In this document: in pieces, positions 1 through 9,700 of the stretch
How positions within the stretch are numbered: position 1 is the stretch's first letter
Layout: each line of letters opens with the position of its first letter
From: Rheinheimera tangshanensis
Lineage (GTDB): Bacteria > Pseudomonadota > Gammaproteobacteria > Enterobacterales > Alteromonadaceae
NCBI RefSeq assembly: GCF_014645135.1
Contig: NZ_BMLH01000002.1
Location: forward strand, 124,001 to 188,000
Length of the DNA: 64,000 nt
Direction of reading: 5' to 3'
Translations under genes and position numbers: made by a program
Notes under the pieces: model-generated
What the model saw: the letters and a program-made list of their open reading frames with translations, nothing else
What the model was told of the DNA's origin: nothing
The model's database searches: none

Positions 1-680
1 GTGAGTTGCTGAATCTGGGTGACACAAATTATCAACCGCAGTTTGCTTATGGCTATGGCCTGACTTACAGCGACAAAACTGAACTGGCGAAGCTCAGCGA
101 AGAGTCGGGTATCAGTGCCGATCAGGTGCTGAACTTCAGCCGTTATCTGCATGCCGGTAAAGCGGTGAATCCATGGCAGCTGCAATTACTGGACAAGGGA
201 CAGCTGACAGTAGTGACTGAACCGCTGCAAAAATCTGCTGGCGACGCTTTGGAAGCTGTGGCCACAGACAGATTGCAACAGGAGGATTCAGTGTTGCTGA
301 CTTTCCATCAGGACGCAGCTGTAGCTTTAAATCATGCGCAGGGTGTGGCTTTGGATCTAAGCCGTCAGGCCAATGGCGATATGACGCTGGAACTGGAATA
401 TCAGGTTGTGGCTGCGACTCCTGGTAAAGTTAGTGTGGCGATGCAGTGTGGCGAGAACTGTATATCTGCTCTGGATTTCAGCAGCTATTTCAGTCGCATG
501 AATGGTAAAGGCTGGCAGAGCCTGAAGATCCCATTACGCTGCTTCACTGCAGCCAATAGCGCTTTTGATTTGAGCAAAATCAGTCAGCCTTTAGTGCTGA
601 CAGCTACAGCAGGCTTCCAGCTGCAATTGGCTAAAGTGCGTTTGGCCGAAAATGAAGGCCAGGGCCAATGTGGTAACTAA
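1..680 (+). CDS. Glycoside hydrolase family 3 beta-glucosidase, C-terminal part (partial at left edge)
   Basis: The reading frame is open from the window edge, so only the C-terminal ~226 residues are present. It begins with the FAYGYGLTY segment, the typical end of the GH3 C-terminal sandwich domain (family pattern F.FGYGLSY). A further ~190-residue beta-rich region with two cysteine pairs follows, as in the ExoP-type galactose-binding-like domain of marine GH3 exo-1,3/1,4-beta-glucanases. Family knowledge: these periplasmic or exported enzymes remove terminal glucose from beta-glucans. The next gene starts 13 bp downstream and encodes a carbohydrate esterase, which supports a polysaccharide-degradation role. 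The catalytic residues lie outside the window, so the substrate cannot be judged. Confidence 0.8.
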   Translation, partial: ELLNLGDTNYQPQFAYGYGLTYSDKTELAKLSEESGISADQVLNFSRYLHAGKAVNPWQLQLLDKGQLTVVTEPLQKSAGDALEAVATDRLQQEDSVLLTFHQDAAVALNHAQGVALDLSRQANGDMTLELEYQVVAATPGKVSVAMQCGENCISALDFSSYFSRMNGKGWQSLKIPLRCFTAANSAFDLSKISQPLVLTATAGFQLQLAKVRLAENEGQGQCGN

Positions 681-693
681 CAAGGATGTTTTT

Positions 694-2613
694 ATGTTCA
701 GAATTTTACTCACTGCCGCTTTACTGCTGAGCCCTTTAGCTCAAGCTGATATTCGTCTGCCTAAGTTGATTAGTGATGGCATGGTGTTACAGCGTGACAC
801 TGTTATTCCGCTCTGGGGTTGGGCTGCTGCCGATGAAGCCATTGAAGTTCGCTTTAATGGCCAGTTAGTGGGCCAGGTCAAAACCAAACAGGGTCGCTGG
901 CTACTGCAATTACCAGCTCAGCAGGCGGGTGGGCCACACCAGTTAAGTTTTAAAGGCCGTAACCAGATTGAGCTCAGGGATATTTATTTTGGTGATGTCT
1001 GGGTGGCGTCCGGTCAGTCCAATATGGAAATGGAAATGGCGCGGGTGGCTGAGGCTTATCCAGAGGACTTAACCAGCGCCAACTATCCTTTGGTCCGTCA
1101 GTTTAAGGTGCCACAAGAGTACAACTTTAAAGCGCCACAACAGGATTTCAGTGGCGGTGAGTGGGTGTCCGCCAGTCCACAAACCATAGCGAACTTCTCG
1201 GCTTTGGCTTTTTATTTTGGCCGCGACTTATTCCGTCATAACAGCGTGCCGATCGGTATTTTAAATAATGCCCTGGGCGGCTCGCCTGTCGAAGCCTGGA
1301 TGAGCGAGGAAGCATTGCGGCCTTTTCCTGACGCTTTGGCTGAAGGGATCCGGTTTCGTGATGACAAATTAATTCAGTCCATTACCGCGGCTGACAAAAA
1401 CAAAAATGACAGCTGGTATGGTGATTTGCAGCGCCGTGATCCGGGTTTAACCAGCAAAACACCCTGGTTCAGTGAAACTCTGGATGACAGTAATTGGCAA
1501 AGTTTCACAGTGCCGGGCTTCAGAGCAGAGCCTTTTACCGGTGTCTGGTGGCTGCGTAAAACCATAGAGCTGACAGCGGCACAAGCAGAGGAAGCCAGTA
1601 TTTTACGCCTGGGCTCAATAGTGGATGCCGACGAGGTCTATATCAATGGCAAGCAAGTGGGTCATACCACGTATATGTACCCGCCACGTCGTTATGAATT
1701 ACCTGCCGGAGTGTTAAAAGCCGGGACTAACCTGATTGCAGTGCGGGTAACAGCGACCAATGGCAAAACAGGTTTTCTGCCAGACAAGCCCTATTGGTTG
1801 GGCACTGACGCCAATCCATTACCTTTGACTGGTGAATGGAAAATGCAAACCGCAGCGACGGCAAACAATTTACCAGGTGATACCTTTATCCGCTGGAAAC
1901 CTCTGGGTTTATACAATGGTTTATTGGCGCCTTTAACTGCTTTACCGATCAAAGGGGTGATTTGGTATCAGGGGGAATCTAATGTCGGTGCTTATAAAGA
2001 CTATCAGCCACGATTCACCAGCATGATCCGCGATTGGCGCGCCAAGTGGGCCCAAGGCACAGGCCAGTACAACCCATTCCCGTTTTTATTTGTGCAACTG
2101 GCCAATTACCTGGAAAAAACAGCAGAACCTGTCGACAGCGCCTGGGCTGGTTTACGTGAAGCTCAGCGGCAAAGCCTGGCTGAAGCTAACACTGCTATGG
2201 TGGTAGCTATCGACACAGGCGAATGGAACGATATTCATCCGGTCGATAAAAAAACTTTAGGCCAGCGGCTGGCCTTAGCAGCCCGTGCCGTGGCTTTGGG
2301 CGAAAAGGTTGATTATCAGGGGCCTGAACTGACTTCTGTTCGTGCAGAAGGTGCAAAGCTGAAACTCAAATTCAGTCACAGCGGCAAGGGATTAGTGCTA
2401 AAAGGCACTGGCAACAGCTTCGCTATAGCAGGTGCTGATGGTCTGTATCGCTGGGCACAGGTTCAGCTAAAAGGTGAACACTTAGTGTTGTCGCACCCTG
2501 AGATCAAAACACCAGTCAAAGTGCGTTATGGCTGGGCCGATAATCCGGAGGCTGTGCTTTTCAACAGCGAAGGCTTACCTGCCGGGCCTTTTGAAGCAAA
2601 AATAACGAAATGA
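694..2613 (+). CDS. Sialate O-acetylesterase-like (SASA) carbohydrate esterase, secreted
   Basis: A 639-residue protein with an N-terminal signal peptide (MFRILLTAALLLSPLAQA). The SGNH/SASA-type esterase motifs are present: VASGQSNMEM near residue 106 (nucleophile serine), GVIWYQGESN near 422, and a DIHP block near 513 carrying the Asp/His of the triad. A ~130-residue jelly-roll-like insert (SNWQSFTVPG...) lies between the first two blocks, as is usual in this family. The ATG at 694 is preferred over an upstream in-frame start at 652 because AAGGA lies 7-11 bp upstream and it places the signal peptide at the N-terminus. Family role: removal of O-acetyl groups from sugars. Next to a GH3 enzyme it probably de-acetylates a hemicellulose-type glycan rather than sialic acid (inference). 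Confidence 0.85.
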   Translation: MFRILLTAALLLSPLAQADIRLPKLISDGMVLQRDTVIPLWGWAAADEAIEVRFNGQLVGQVKTKQGRWLLQLPAQQAGGPHQLSFKGRNQIELRDIYFGDVWVASGQSNMEMEMARVAEAYPEDLTSANYPLVRQFKVPQEYNFKAPQQDFSGGEWVSASPQTIANFSALAFYFGRDLFRHNSVPIGILNNALGGSPVEAWMSEEALRPFPDALAEGIRFRDDKLIQSITAADKNKNDSWYGDLQRRDPGLTSKTPWFSETLDDSNWQSFTVPGFRAEPFTGVWWLRKTIELTAAQAEEASILRLGSIVDADEVYINGKQVGHTTYMYPPRRYELPAGVLKAGTNLIAVRVTATNGKTGFLPDKPYWLGTDANPLPLTGEWKMQTAATANNLPGDTFIRWKPLGLYNGLLAPLTALPIKGVIWYQGESNVGAYKDYQPRFTSMIRDWRAKWAQGTGQYNPFPFLFVQLANYLEKTAEPVDSAWAGLREAQRQSLAEANTAMVVAIDTGEWNDIHPVDKKTLGQRLALAARAVALGEKVDYQGPELTSVRAEGAKLKLKFSHSGKGLVLKGTGNSFAIAGADGLYRWAQVQLKGEHLVLSHPEIKTPVKVRYGWADNPEAVLFNSEGLPAGPFEAKITK

Positions 2614-2617
2614 ATCG

Positions 2618-2696
2618 GTAGGGGCGGGTCTTGTATCCGCCCGTCTACTGATACCGCGTACAGATGGACAGAGCCGGGACAAGCCACGGCCCCTAC
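2618..2696. repeat. Imperfect palindromic intergenic repeat (REP/MITE-like), possible bidirectional terminator
   Basis: This 79-bp element fills the gap between two convergent genes. Its ends are inverted copies: GTAGGGGC at 2618-2625 and GCCCCTAC at 2689-2696. A second GC-rich hairpin (GGGCGG...CCGCCC) lies in the left half and a CGGGACAAGCC block in the right half mirrors the left GGTCTTGT. GC content is well above the flanks. The shape suggests a dispersed extragenic palindrome that may also end transcription from both sides. No second copy was seen in this window. Confidence 0.6.
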
Positions 2697-2699
2697 AAG

Positions 2700-3377
2700 T
2701 TACGACAGGTCAATAAAACTGCTGATGGTTAACCGGCCTAACCTCGGGTCAGCTGACAAGTTAGTGTCTTGGGTAATGACGCCGCTGTGTAAGGCATGGC
2801 GGCGATACACAATCAAGCGGTTAAAGACTCCGGGCTGCACTGCAATTTGTTCGAACAGCGGCGTATCGCCCTGAATATAACCATCGCTGACTTTTGGCAA
2901 ATGGGGGCCGTTATTTTCAGCTTCCAGAGCACGGTAATAGTCCAGCGTGCGGTTTGCATCTATGCATTCAAATCCAGTTTTGCGATGCCGGTAGAAGGCT
3001 GTGCCGCCCTGATCACCCTGAAATAAATAATGTACAGCGGCCAGCGCATGTTGTTCTGTGGTATCAAAATGTGGAATACGTTGCAGTAGTTTTAATTGCT
3101 CTGGTGGCGTGGTCACCAGAGACAAATGACAGACTGAAAATCCAAGTGTTGTTGCTGGCAGCTGAAAAAACTCTATTAAAGTGTCTTGCAGGCTATGCAG
3201 CATAAATTGCCGATAGGCCGCAGGAGCTGCGGCTCTTATGCCGGGGTAATAAGGTGAATTGGCCAAAAATGTCTGGCTGGCTGCATAGTCGATCAGGCTT
3301 TGCGGTGCAGGCACAAAGTTATCCACCACCAACAGTGGCGATTGTTCGTGCCCAATTTTTAACCGGCTGATCTGCAT
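2700..3377 (-). CDS. DUF6445-like protein, last gene of TonB-receptor/halogenase operon
   Basis: A ~225-residue cytosolic protein with no signal peptide or membrane segment. It contains HFDTTEQHALAAVHYL and GGTAFYRHR, then a C-terminal RLIVYRRHALHSG. This resembles the family often annotated DUF6445, found beside tryptophan-halogenase-like genes. The spaced H-x-D (HFD) and late R/H residues resemble a 2-oxoglutarate/Fe dioxygenase-like fold, but that is inference. The ATG at 3377 is used; a TTG at 3407 in the same frame would overlap the halogenase gene by 22 bp. It lies 8 bp after the halogenase stop, so co-translation is likely. No defined function is known. Confidence 0.65.
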   Translation of the reverse strand: MQISRLKIGHEQSPLLVVDNFVPAPQSLIDYAASQTFLANSPYYPGIRAAAPAAYRQFMLHSLQDTLIEFFQLPATTLGFSVCHLSLVTTPPEQLKLLQRIPHFDTTEQHALAAVHYLFQGDQGGTAFYRHRKTGFECIDANRTLDYYRALEAENNGPHLPKVSDGYIQGDTPLFEQIAVQPGVFNRLIVYRRHALHSGVITQDTNLSADPRLGRLTISSFIDLS

Positions 3378-3385
3378 GACTGTGA

Positions 3386-4867
3386 TCAGCTGATAGTTGA
3401 TGGACAATACTGTCGCAGGAAGTCGCGGTGTGACGGCAATCTGTCTACTGCTGCGTTAATAGTTTCTCTGATACTGTGCAGATGACGGCTTAATTCGCCC
3501 TGATTTAAAGCCGCTACCAACTGATGGTAACTGTTCGGCCTCAGCCGTTGCCCCAGCATGACATGGCTCCAGGATTCCAGCCGGAACATTTCGTCACCGG
3601 TCTGAAAGGCATGAGCGCTCTCTTTAAATAATTCAATCCGGTGCGCCAGTGTGTCTGGGATAGACATGGTGCGGCAATAATCCCAAAACGGGCTGTCGCT
3701 GCGTTCTGTCTGGTGGTAATGCAAAATAATAAAGTCGCGGATTTTTTCCACTTCGGTAATAGACTGCTGATTGTACTCATCCATCAAAGCAGGGGTGACG
3801 CCATTAAAGGGGAATAGTCGTAATAAACGGATAATGCCACTCATAAAGAGGAAAATACTGGTTGATTCCAGCGGTTCGATAAAACCGCTGGATAAACCAA
3901 TAGCCACACAGTTTTTATTCCAGAATTTTTTCCGCCGCCCTGTCTGGTAACTCAAGACCCGGGGTTCAAACAAGGCTGGAGCTTCCAGTCCATCCAGCAG
4001 ACGTTGCTTCGCCTTTTCGTCCGATAAATAGTCGCTGGCATAGACCAGACCATTGCCTCCTCTGTGTTGCAGTGGGATTTTCCACTGCCAGCCACTGTCA
4101 TGGGCTATAGCTCTGGTGTACGGATGTATGTTTGGGCCAGGTTCTGTTTGCACAACCACAGCTTTATTGCAGGGTAACCAGTGATCCCAGTGATCGTAAC
4201 CAGTCTTTAAGGTTTGCTCTATCAGCAAGGCTCTAAAACCGGTGCAATCGATAAACAAATCCCCTGTTATTTCCTGGCCTGACTCCAGCACTAAAGAGCG
4301 GATGTCGCCATTAACATGCTGCTGCACCTGAGCAATTTTACCTTCAATACGCACGGCCCCTAAATCTTCACTGAACTTGCGTAAGAAGCGGGCGTAACGG
4401 CCGGCATCCAGATGATACGCATAGTTAATGTTGGATTTGTCGGTTTTGCCAAATTTGTGTTGTTTAGCGGCCTGCAATTCGTAGCAATAATCGCCAAAGG
4501 GCGCGTCCACGCCCAAAGTTAAACCATGCAGATAATAATGCTGGAAGTCGGTTAAAAAACTACCTTTGCCTGTGACACCAAAAGGGTGGAAATACTGATC
4601 GCCAGTCTGCCCCCAGTTTTCAAAGGAAATGGCCAGTTTAAAGGTCGCATCCGTGGCTTTCATAAACTCCTGTTCGTCTATGCCAAGCAGATTATGAAAC
4701 AGCTGTACAGGGGGGATTGTTGATTCACCAACACCTACAGTGCCAATTTCTTCAGATTCTATCAGCACCACTTCAATCAGGCCTTGCAGGCGTTTGGATA
4801 AAGCCGCAGCTGCTACCCAACCTGCTGTACCACCACCTGCGACCACTACTTTTTTAACCTGTTGCAT
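3386..4867 (-). CDS. Flavin-dependent tryptophan halogenase-family protein
   Basis: A 493-residue protein. The N-terminal FAD-binding motif GGGTAGW is at residues 11-17, followed by GVGESTIP (46-52). A lysine is placed like the catalytic Lys of PrnA (FKLAISFENW, K77). The halogenase signature W-x-W-x-I-P is at 260-265, and SSGFIEPLEST at ~326-336 matches the PrnA region holding the catalytic glutamate. Known family members need reduced FAD and a substrate; homologues in TonB-receptor operons have no firmly assigned substrate. It sits 39 bp downstream of the cupin-like gene, in the same operon. All key motifs are intact, so it is probably an active flavoenzyme, but tryptophan may not be the substrate. 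Confidence 0.88.
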   Translation of the reverse strand: MQQVKKVVVAGGGTAGWVAAAALSKRLQGLIEVVLIESEEIGTVGVGESTIPPVQLFHNLLGIDEQEFMKATDATFKLAISFENWGQTGDQYFHPFGVTGKGSFLTDFQHYYLHGLTLGVDAPFGDYCYELQAAKQHKFGKTDKSNINYAYHLDAGRYARFLRKFSEDLGAVRIEGKIAQVQQHVNGDIRSLVLESGQEITGDLFIDCTGFRALLIEQTLKTGYDHWDHWLPCNKAVVVQTEPGPNIHPYTRAIAHDSGWQWKIPLQHRGGNGLVYASDYLSDEKAKQRLLDGLEAPALFEPRVLSYQTGRRKKFWNKNCVAIGLSSGFIEPLESTSIFLFMSGIIRLLRLFPFNGVTPALMDEYNQQSITEVEKIRDFIILHYHQTERSDSPFWDYCRTMSIPDTLAHRIELFKESAHAFQTGDEMFRLESWSHVMLGQRLRPNSYHQLVAALNQGELSRHLHSIRETINAAVDRLPSHRDFLRQYCPSTIS

Positions 4868-4906
4868 TGTCTATCCCCTGTGATTTTTATAATAAGTTTA
4901 TATCGA

Positions 4907-5938
4907 TCAGCGGTTTAATCTGTTGAGCAGCATGGCGCGCAGCTGTCTGGCCTGCATCTCGTCCAGCTCACCCAGCACACCACGGGCTTGTTCTGGCAGG
5001 TGTTGTCCAGCCTTTTTTGGATCGTCAAAAATGTAATGATTCAGTACAGCTTGCCAGGCTTTGCGTTCGTGTTCAGGTTTATCGCGCAGGCATAACAGGG
5101 CGTGATACAACAAATTCATACCTGAACCTGTATAGCGGGGTGCAGTGCTCCACCAGTAATTGATCAGAATATTAAAGCAGCTTAAGCCTTCCACCTGATG
5201 CCACCACATACTGGGTAAATACAGCGCATCGCCTGGTTCCAGCTCAGCAATTTGGCCTGCCGCTATTGCTTTGGGGAAGTCGGGAAAACGCTCTAAATCC
5301 GGCTTATCAAAATCCACCATACTAATGACCTGACCACCAGGTGTTGGTTCTAATGGGCCCGGATATAAATGACTGATGTGCTCCGGTGGAAACAAAGTAA
5401 AGCGCCTTTTGCCGAGTACACAACAGGCCAGATTTTCTGAGGAGTCGTAATGGCAAGCGGACAGCGACTTGTTGCCCAGCCAGATACTGACTCTATCCGG
5501 CTCAGTCTCGTAATTCACTGCCGGTTTGGGCAACTGAATATCATTGTGTTGCCGCAACGATGGAAAATGGCTACTGAGCAAATTAGAGGCGATGTAGACA
5601 GAAGGGGGCTGTTCCAGCTCCTGCCACTGCAGGATTTGCTGCAGTACCTGATCGACCTGCCCCAATCGGGTTTCATAATTGAAAGCGCGGCAGCTTTCAT
5701 CGTAAAAATAGCGGCCATTCAGCGTCGGAGCGCCATAAAAAACCTGTGTGGTTTTACCGTTGTAATGACTGCAAAGATAATCTGCTACAGCAGCAGAACT
5801 TTGCTGACCCAGTTGCACTAAAGGCCAATGACTCACCAGCCCTTTGAGGATCACAGGCTCTGCGGCTGACAGCACTTCAGCTGGGATCTCGCCGCCTGGG
5901 CATTGAATTGCTGTGGTGGTACGACTGACTTTTAACAT
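4907..5938 (-). CDS. Cupin-like / JmjC-domain (Cupin_8) Fe(II) dioxygenase-family protein
   Basis: A 343-residue cytosolic protein. Features include the VILKGLVSHWPL N-terminal block typical of Cupin_8/FIH-like proteins. The iron-binding H-x-D is in SACHYDSSEN (H163, D165), and a distal histidine is in LPSMWWHQVEG (H247). The family comprises 2-oxoglutarate-dependent hydroxylases acting on proteins or small molecules. Here it lies between SapC and the halogenase-like protein, an arrangement common in TonB-receptor operons of Alteromonadales and Caulobacter-like bacteria. The substrate is unknown. The metal triad is complete, so activity is plausible. Confidence 0.82.
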   Translation of the reverse strand: MLKVSRTTTAIQCPGGEIPAEVLSAAEPVILKGLVSHWPLVQLGQQSSAAVADYLCSHYNGKTTQVFYGAPTLNGRYFYDESCRAFNYETRLGQVDQVLQQILQWQELEQPPSVYIASNLLSSHFPSLRQHNDIQLPKPAVNYETEPDRVSIWLGNKSLSACHYDSSENLACCVLGKRRFTLFPPEHISHLYPGPLEPTPGGQVISMVDFDKPDLERFPDFPKAIAAGQIAELEPGDALYLPSMWWHQVEGLSCFNILINYWWSTAPRYTGSGMNLLYHALLCLRDKPEHERKAWQAVLNHYIFDDPKKAGQHLPEQARGVLGELDEMQARQLRAMLLNRLNR

Positions 5939-5961
5939 AGCCTTTGATGTTACTCCGGGCT

Positions 5962-6699
5962 CTATTGGCGCAAGCTGTTGTTTTTGCGATCAATTAAATG
6001 ACGGATATTGCTCATCGAAAATACCATGGCATAAACCAGCGGCAAAAAGCCGGACTGCTGTAGCTGTACTAACGCCTCGGCAGGCAAAGTGGCCAGTCGT
6101 TGCTCGTTGATACAATAGTTGCCTGTTAAGCGCACCTTTTCACTGGTGCAGAGGGTAAATTCGATAGTGACGGCTTCAACCAGCTCCAGTTGTTCCAGCG
6201 CTTTATAAAACACAGGTGCTAACACCGAGCCTTGATGGATAGTATCCAGTCGCGCTGAGATATGCTCCAGATAAGGACTGTTGCCGCCCTGAGCTAAAAA
6301 TAATTGCTGGCCTTGTGCTGAGCTGACTTTGGGATGGGCCATGTCAATATGGACAACGGCGTCCGGCTTTTCATCCTGCAGAGCGCCAGAGCGCTGAAAA
6401 CCAATTAAAAAAGGACCCTTTTCAATACTGGCCGGAATATAAAGGGCATCCCAACCTGTGGCATGTTGGTTGTTCAGATACAAATTTTCAGCTGCGGCAA
6501 AACCTAACAAAGCGATGGCCTGATAAGCGCCTTGTGGATCATCTTTACGCAGCAGGATCGGATATTCTTTTTGCAGTTCAGTAAATTCAGTGGGAAACAC
6601 CAGAGCACTGTGCAGATTGTCGCCAAACTCCGGTCCAAAGTAGTGGATAACGCGGGTATCTTGATGGTCGATATTATTGAGTAACACATGCTTGGTCAT
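5962..6699 (-). CDS. SapC-family protein
   Basis: A 245-residue protein beginning MTKHVLLNNIDH. The ATG at 6699 is chosen because AGGAAG lies just upstream; an upstream in-frame start would add a 20-residue extension without an RBS. It contains the SapC-family core (FPTEFTELQKEYPILLRKD...) and a mid-protein GPFLIGFQ block. The family is named after a Campylobacter surface-layer-associated protein, but in this operon type it is cytosolic and its role is unresolved. It lies between the TonB-dependent receptor (96 bp upstream) and the cupin-like gene (23 bp downstream). Confidence 0.8.
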   Translation of the reverse strand: MTKHVLLNNIDHQDTRVIHYFGPEFGDNLHSALVFPTEFTELQKEYPILLRKDDPQGAYQAIALLGFAAAENLYLNNQHATGWDALYIPASIEKGPFLIGFQRSGALQDEKPDAVVHIDMAHPKVSSAQGQQLFLAQGGNSPYLEHISARLDTIHQGSVLAPVFYKALEQLELVEAVTIEFTLCTSEKVRLTGNYCINEQRLATLPAEALVQLQQSGFLPLVYAMVFSMSNIRHLIDRKNNSLRQ

Positions 6700-6795
6700 A
6701 GTGCTGTACTTCCTGTGACTCTTCACACAAATCAGAGCAGGGAGAAGCTGCAAAAGCAACTTCTCCCAATAGTCTATAGATCACAACATCCAGAT

Positions 6796-9700
6796 TTAGA
6801 ACTGGTAACGCATACCTACCTGATAACGTGCATCCAGGTCTGTCAGATACCACAACATGGATTCGTTGCGGGCATGAGAACGACTGTCTTCACCTGTCAG
6901 GTTCAGCGCTTCAATAAACACCGTCAGTTGATCGTTTACATCGTAGCTGAGGTTGGTATCCAGTTGCCAGTAGGCTTCCTCAAAGCGTGGGTTGTTCGAG
7001 CCGCCTTTGTTGACCTCTGCCAGATACTCATCACGCCAGTTCCAGGCCACCCGCGCTGTCCAGCCATCTTTTTCGTAAATACCGATCAAGTTGGCGGTGT
7101 CGCTCAGGCCTAATAATGCAAACTGAGACTCAGCCGGGTTGGCATTTACATCAAAGCCAATGTCGCCCCTGACTATGGTGTAGTTCGCCTGCAGACCAAA
7201 ACCTGTCTCACCAAAGAAATGCTGAATTGCAAATTCGGCACCGTGGATTTTAGCGGCTCTGTTGTTATCCGGTGTGCTGGTACGGAATACCATTTCCGGA
7301 TCGTCAGGATTTGCAACTAAGTCAAAACCTGGATTGCTCGCCAGGAAGTCAATTTGATCTGAAGTACCAGTAAACTGTGGATTAGCACCATACTTGGCAA
7401 TCATATCCGGATGGTTGCGGTACTCAGTAAAGACCATCATCGCATACAGATAAGTATCATCCAGCGGGAAACCTGCATCTTGTACAGCTTGTGCCGCAGC
7501 AATAGCACGAGGACCACCTGTGACGTCAAGAATACCTAACAAGGGCTGGTCTACCTGACGACTACCGATAAAGTTCACTACGTCTTTCTGGAATAAACCA
7601 GCTGACATATAGCTGCCATTGTCGTAGTACCATTCTAACGATAAATCGTAGTTGGATGATTCCAGTGGCAACAGAGCAGGGTTTGATGCGTTGGCTGTTG
7701 GTTGAGCGCCTAACAGTGTTGAGCCGCCACCGCCACCAAAGTTAGACGCAGATACACCTAAGCTACCTAAACCTGCACGGGCAATAGTTTTGCTAAAGGA
7801 GAAACGGCTGATCAAGTCGTCACTCAGATGCAAGGTAAAATCTAAGCTTGGTAACAAGTAGTCGTACTTGTTTTCTGCAGTAAAAGGTTGTGCCGGTACA
7901 GTACTATCCACATAAGAGACGATGTCGTTATTGTCTTCCCAGCGGAAATAGTTTCTGCTGACCAGTGAGCTGGATTCAGATTCAGTCTCTTCGTAACGTA
8001 AGCCAGTGAGCACATCAAATGGCATTTTGCCGATTTCACCACCCAAAGATATCTGGAAGTAAGCAGCCATCGTATCTTCTTTGACTATATTGTCAGTAGA
8101 CAAAGACGCTTCAGAAGCTGTTGGAATGCCTGGATACAGATCTAAAGCTGCGGTGTATAAAGCGCGTGGGTCAGCAATAAAACCATAACCACCAGGTAAA
8201 GCGGTGAAATCGTCGAACTCTCCCGGTAAATCAAATGGTTGGATCAGATCGCCAAACTCGCCAGGATTACCTACGTTCCAGTTACCCAAAGCAATGTTAT
8301 TACCTGCGGTTTGAATGGTACGGGATTCCATATTGCGCATTTCGATACCAAAGTCGAACCGGCCGTTGTCCACCATGTAAATGGCATCCAGTTTAAACTG
8401 CTGAATATCGCTTTCCTGAGCAGCGTTACGGATACGTGCAATAGATGAACCTACGTCGCCGGCATCGACCATGCCGTTGGCATTGGCACCTTTGCCTGGC
8501 GCTGCGTCGTTATAGACGTTCAGGTAAGTGGGTAAATCCGCGCCCCAGAACCATTCACGGGATTCGACTATAGGAGCACCTAAACCTACTGCTAATTCAC
8601 CTGAATTCCGTGGGCCTGTACCACGGCTGTGCATCTTGGAATCGTGAGCATCAAAAACAAACGTCAGATCATCGTTGTAGTCGTACTCTAAGTTTAAGCC
8701 TACAGACTTCAGCGTATTGGTTTGTTCACGCCATTGTTGCTCGTAGCCTTCATCCACGGCACTTGCATACTCTTCCTTGATATAAGTTGGAGTTTTGACA
8801 ATATTGTTATCAAATTCAATTTCTTTGGTGTTACTACCGGTTTGCACCCAGTTAGTGATTTCACCTCTGTGCTCAACAATATTATTTTCAGCATAGGTGT
8901 AATCCCCTGTTGCTGTAAATTTTTCTGTTGGTTTAAATTGTAGCGTCAGTTGGGCATTATCACGTTCACGTTGTGAATCGGAAAATGCGTAACGAATATC
9001 GTTAGGGCGGGCGTAGAGCTGGCCTTGTTCCGGACCATTGGTGACAAGTGTGTCCGCATTGTTCCATAAGCGGTCGGCGTCGGCCAAATCATCCCAATAC
9101 CCTACCTGCCAATCGTTGACTGTCGCGCCTGTATAACCAGAATCACGTCGTTGATGGCTGGCAGATACGCTGACACCAAATTTACCATCGTCATCAGCGT
9201 GGCTGAAAATACCTGAAATTTCAGGCGTCACATCATCACCAGCTCTGTTGGTGGTGTCATGTGCAGCTTTTACACCTATGCTGGCGATATCTTCAGAGTT
9301 TTCTAGTGGACGGTTGGTTTTGATATTTAAAGTCGCGCCTATACCACCAGTTGCGACGTTGGCTTTGCTGGTTTTGTAGACTTCAACACCACTGATACTT
9401 TCAGACGCCAGATTAGAAAAGTCAAAAGCGCGGGCACTACCGCCACGGCTTGAACCATCTGCACCTGAACCTGCCGCGTAGGTATTGGCGGCTGGCATGG
9501 TACGGCCGTTCAGTGTGACCATGTTATTGTCACCACCAAAACCCCGTACTGTGACTTCTGTACCTTCACCGTTAGTGCGGCTGATAGATACGCCTGAGAT
9601 ACGTTGCAGAGATTCCGCCAGGTTGGTATCAGGGAACTTACCTATATCTTCAGCAGAGATGGCGTCGACCACCCCCATCGAATTCCGTTTAATTTCTGCA

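Noticed and set aside
5450-5821. 123-codon plus-strand frame inside the cupin-like gene
   Set aside because: Shadow of the minus-strand gene, which has intact catalytic motifs and consistent codon use.
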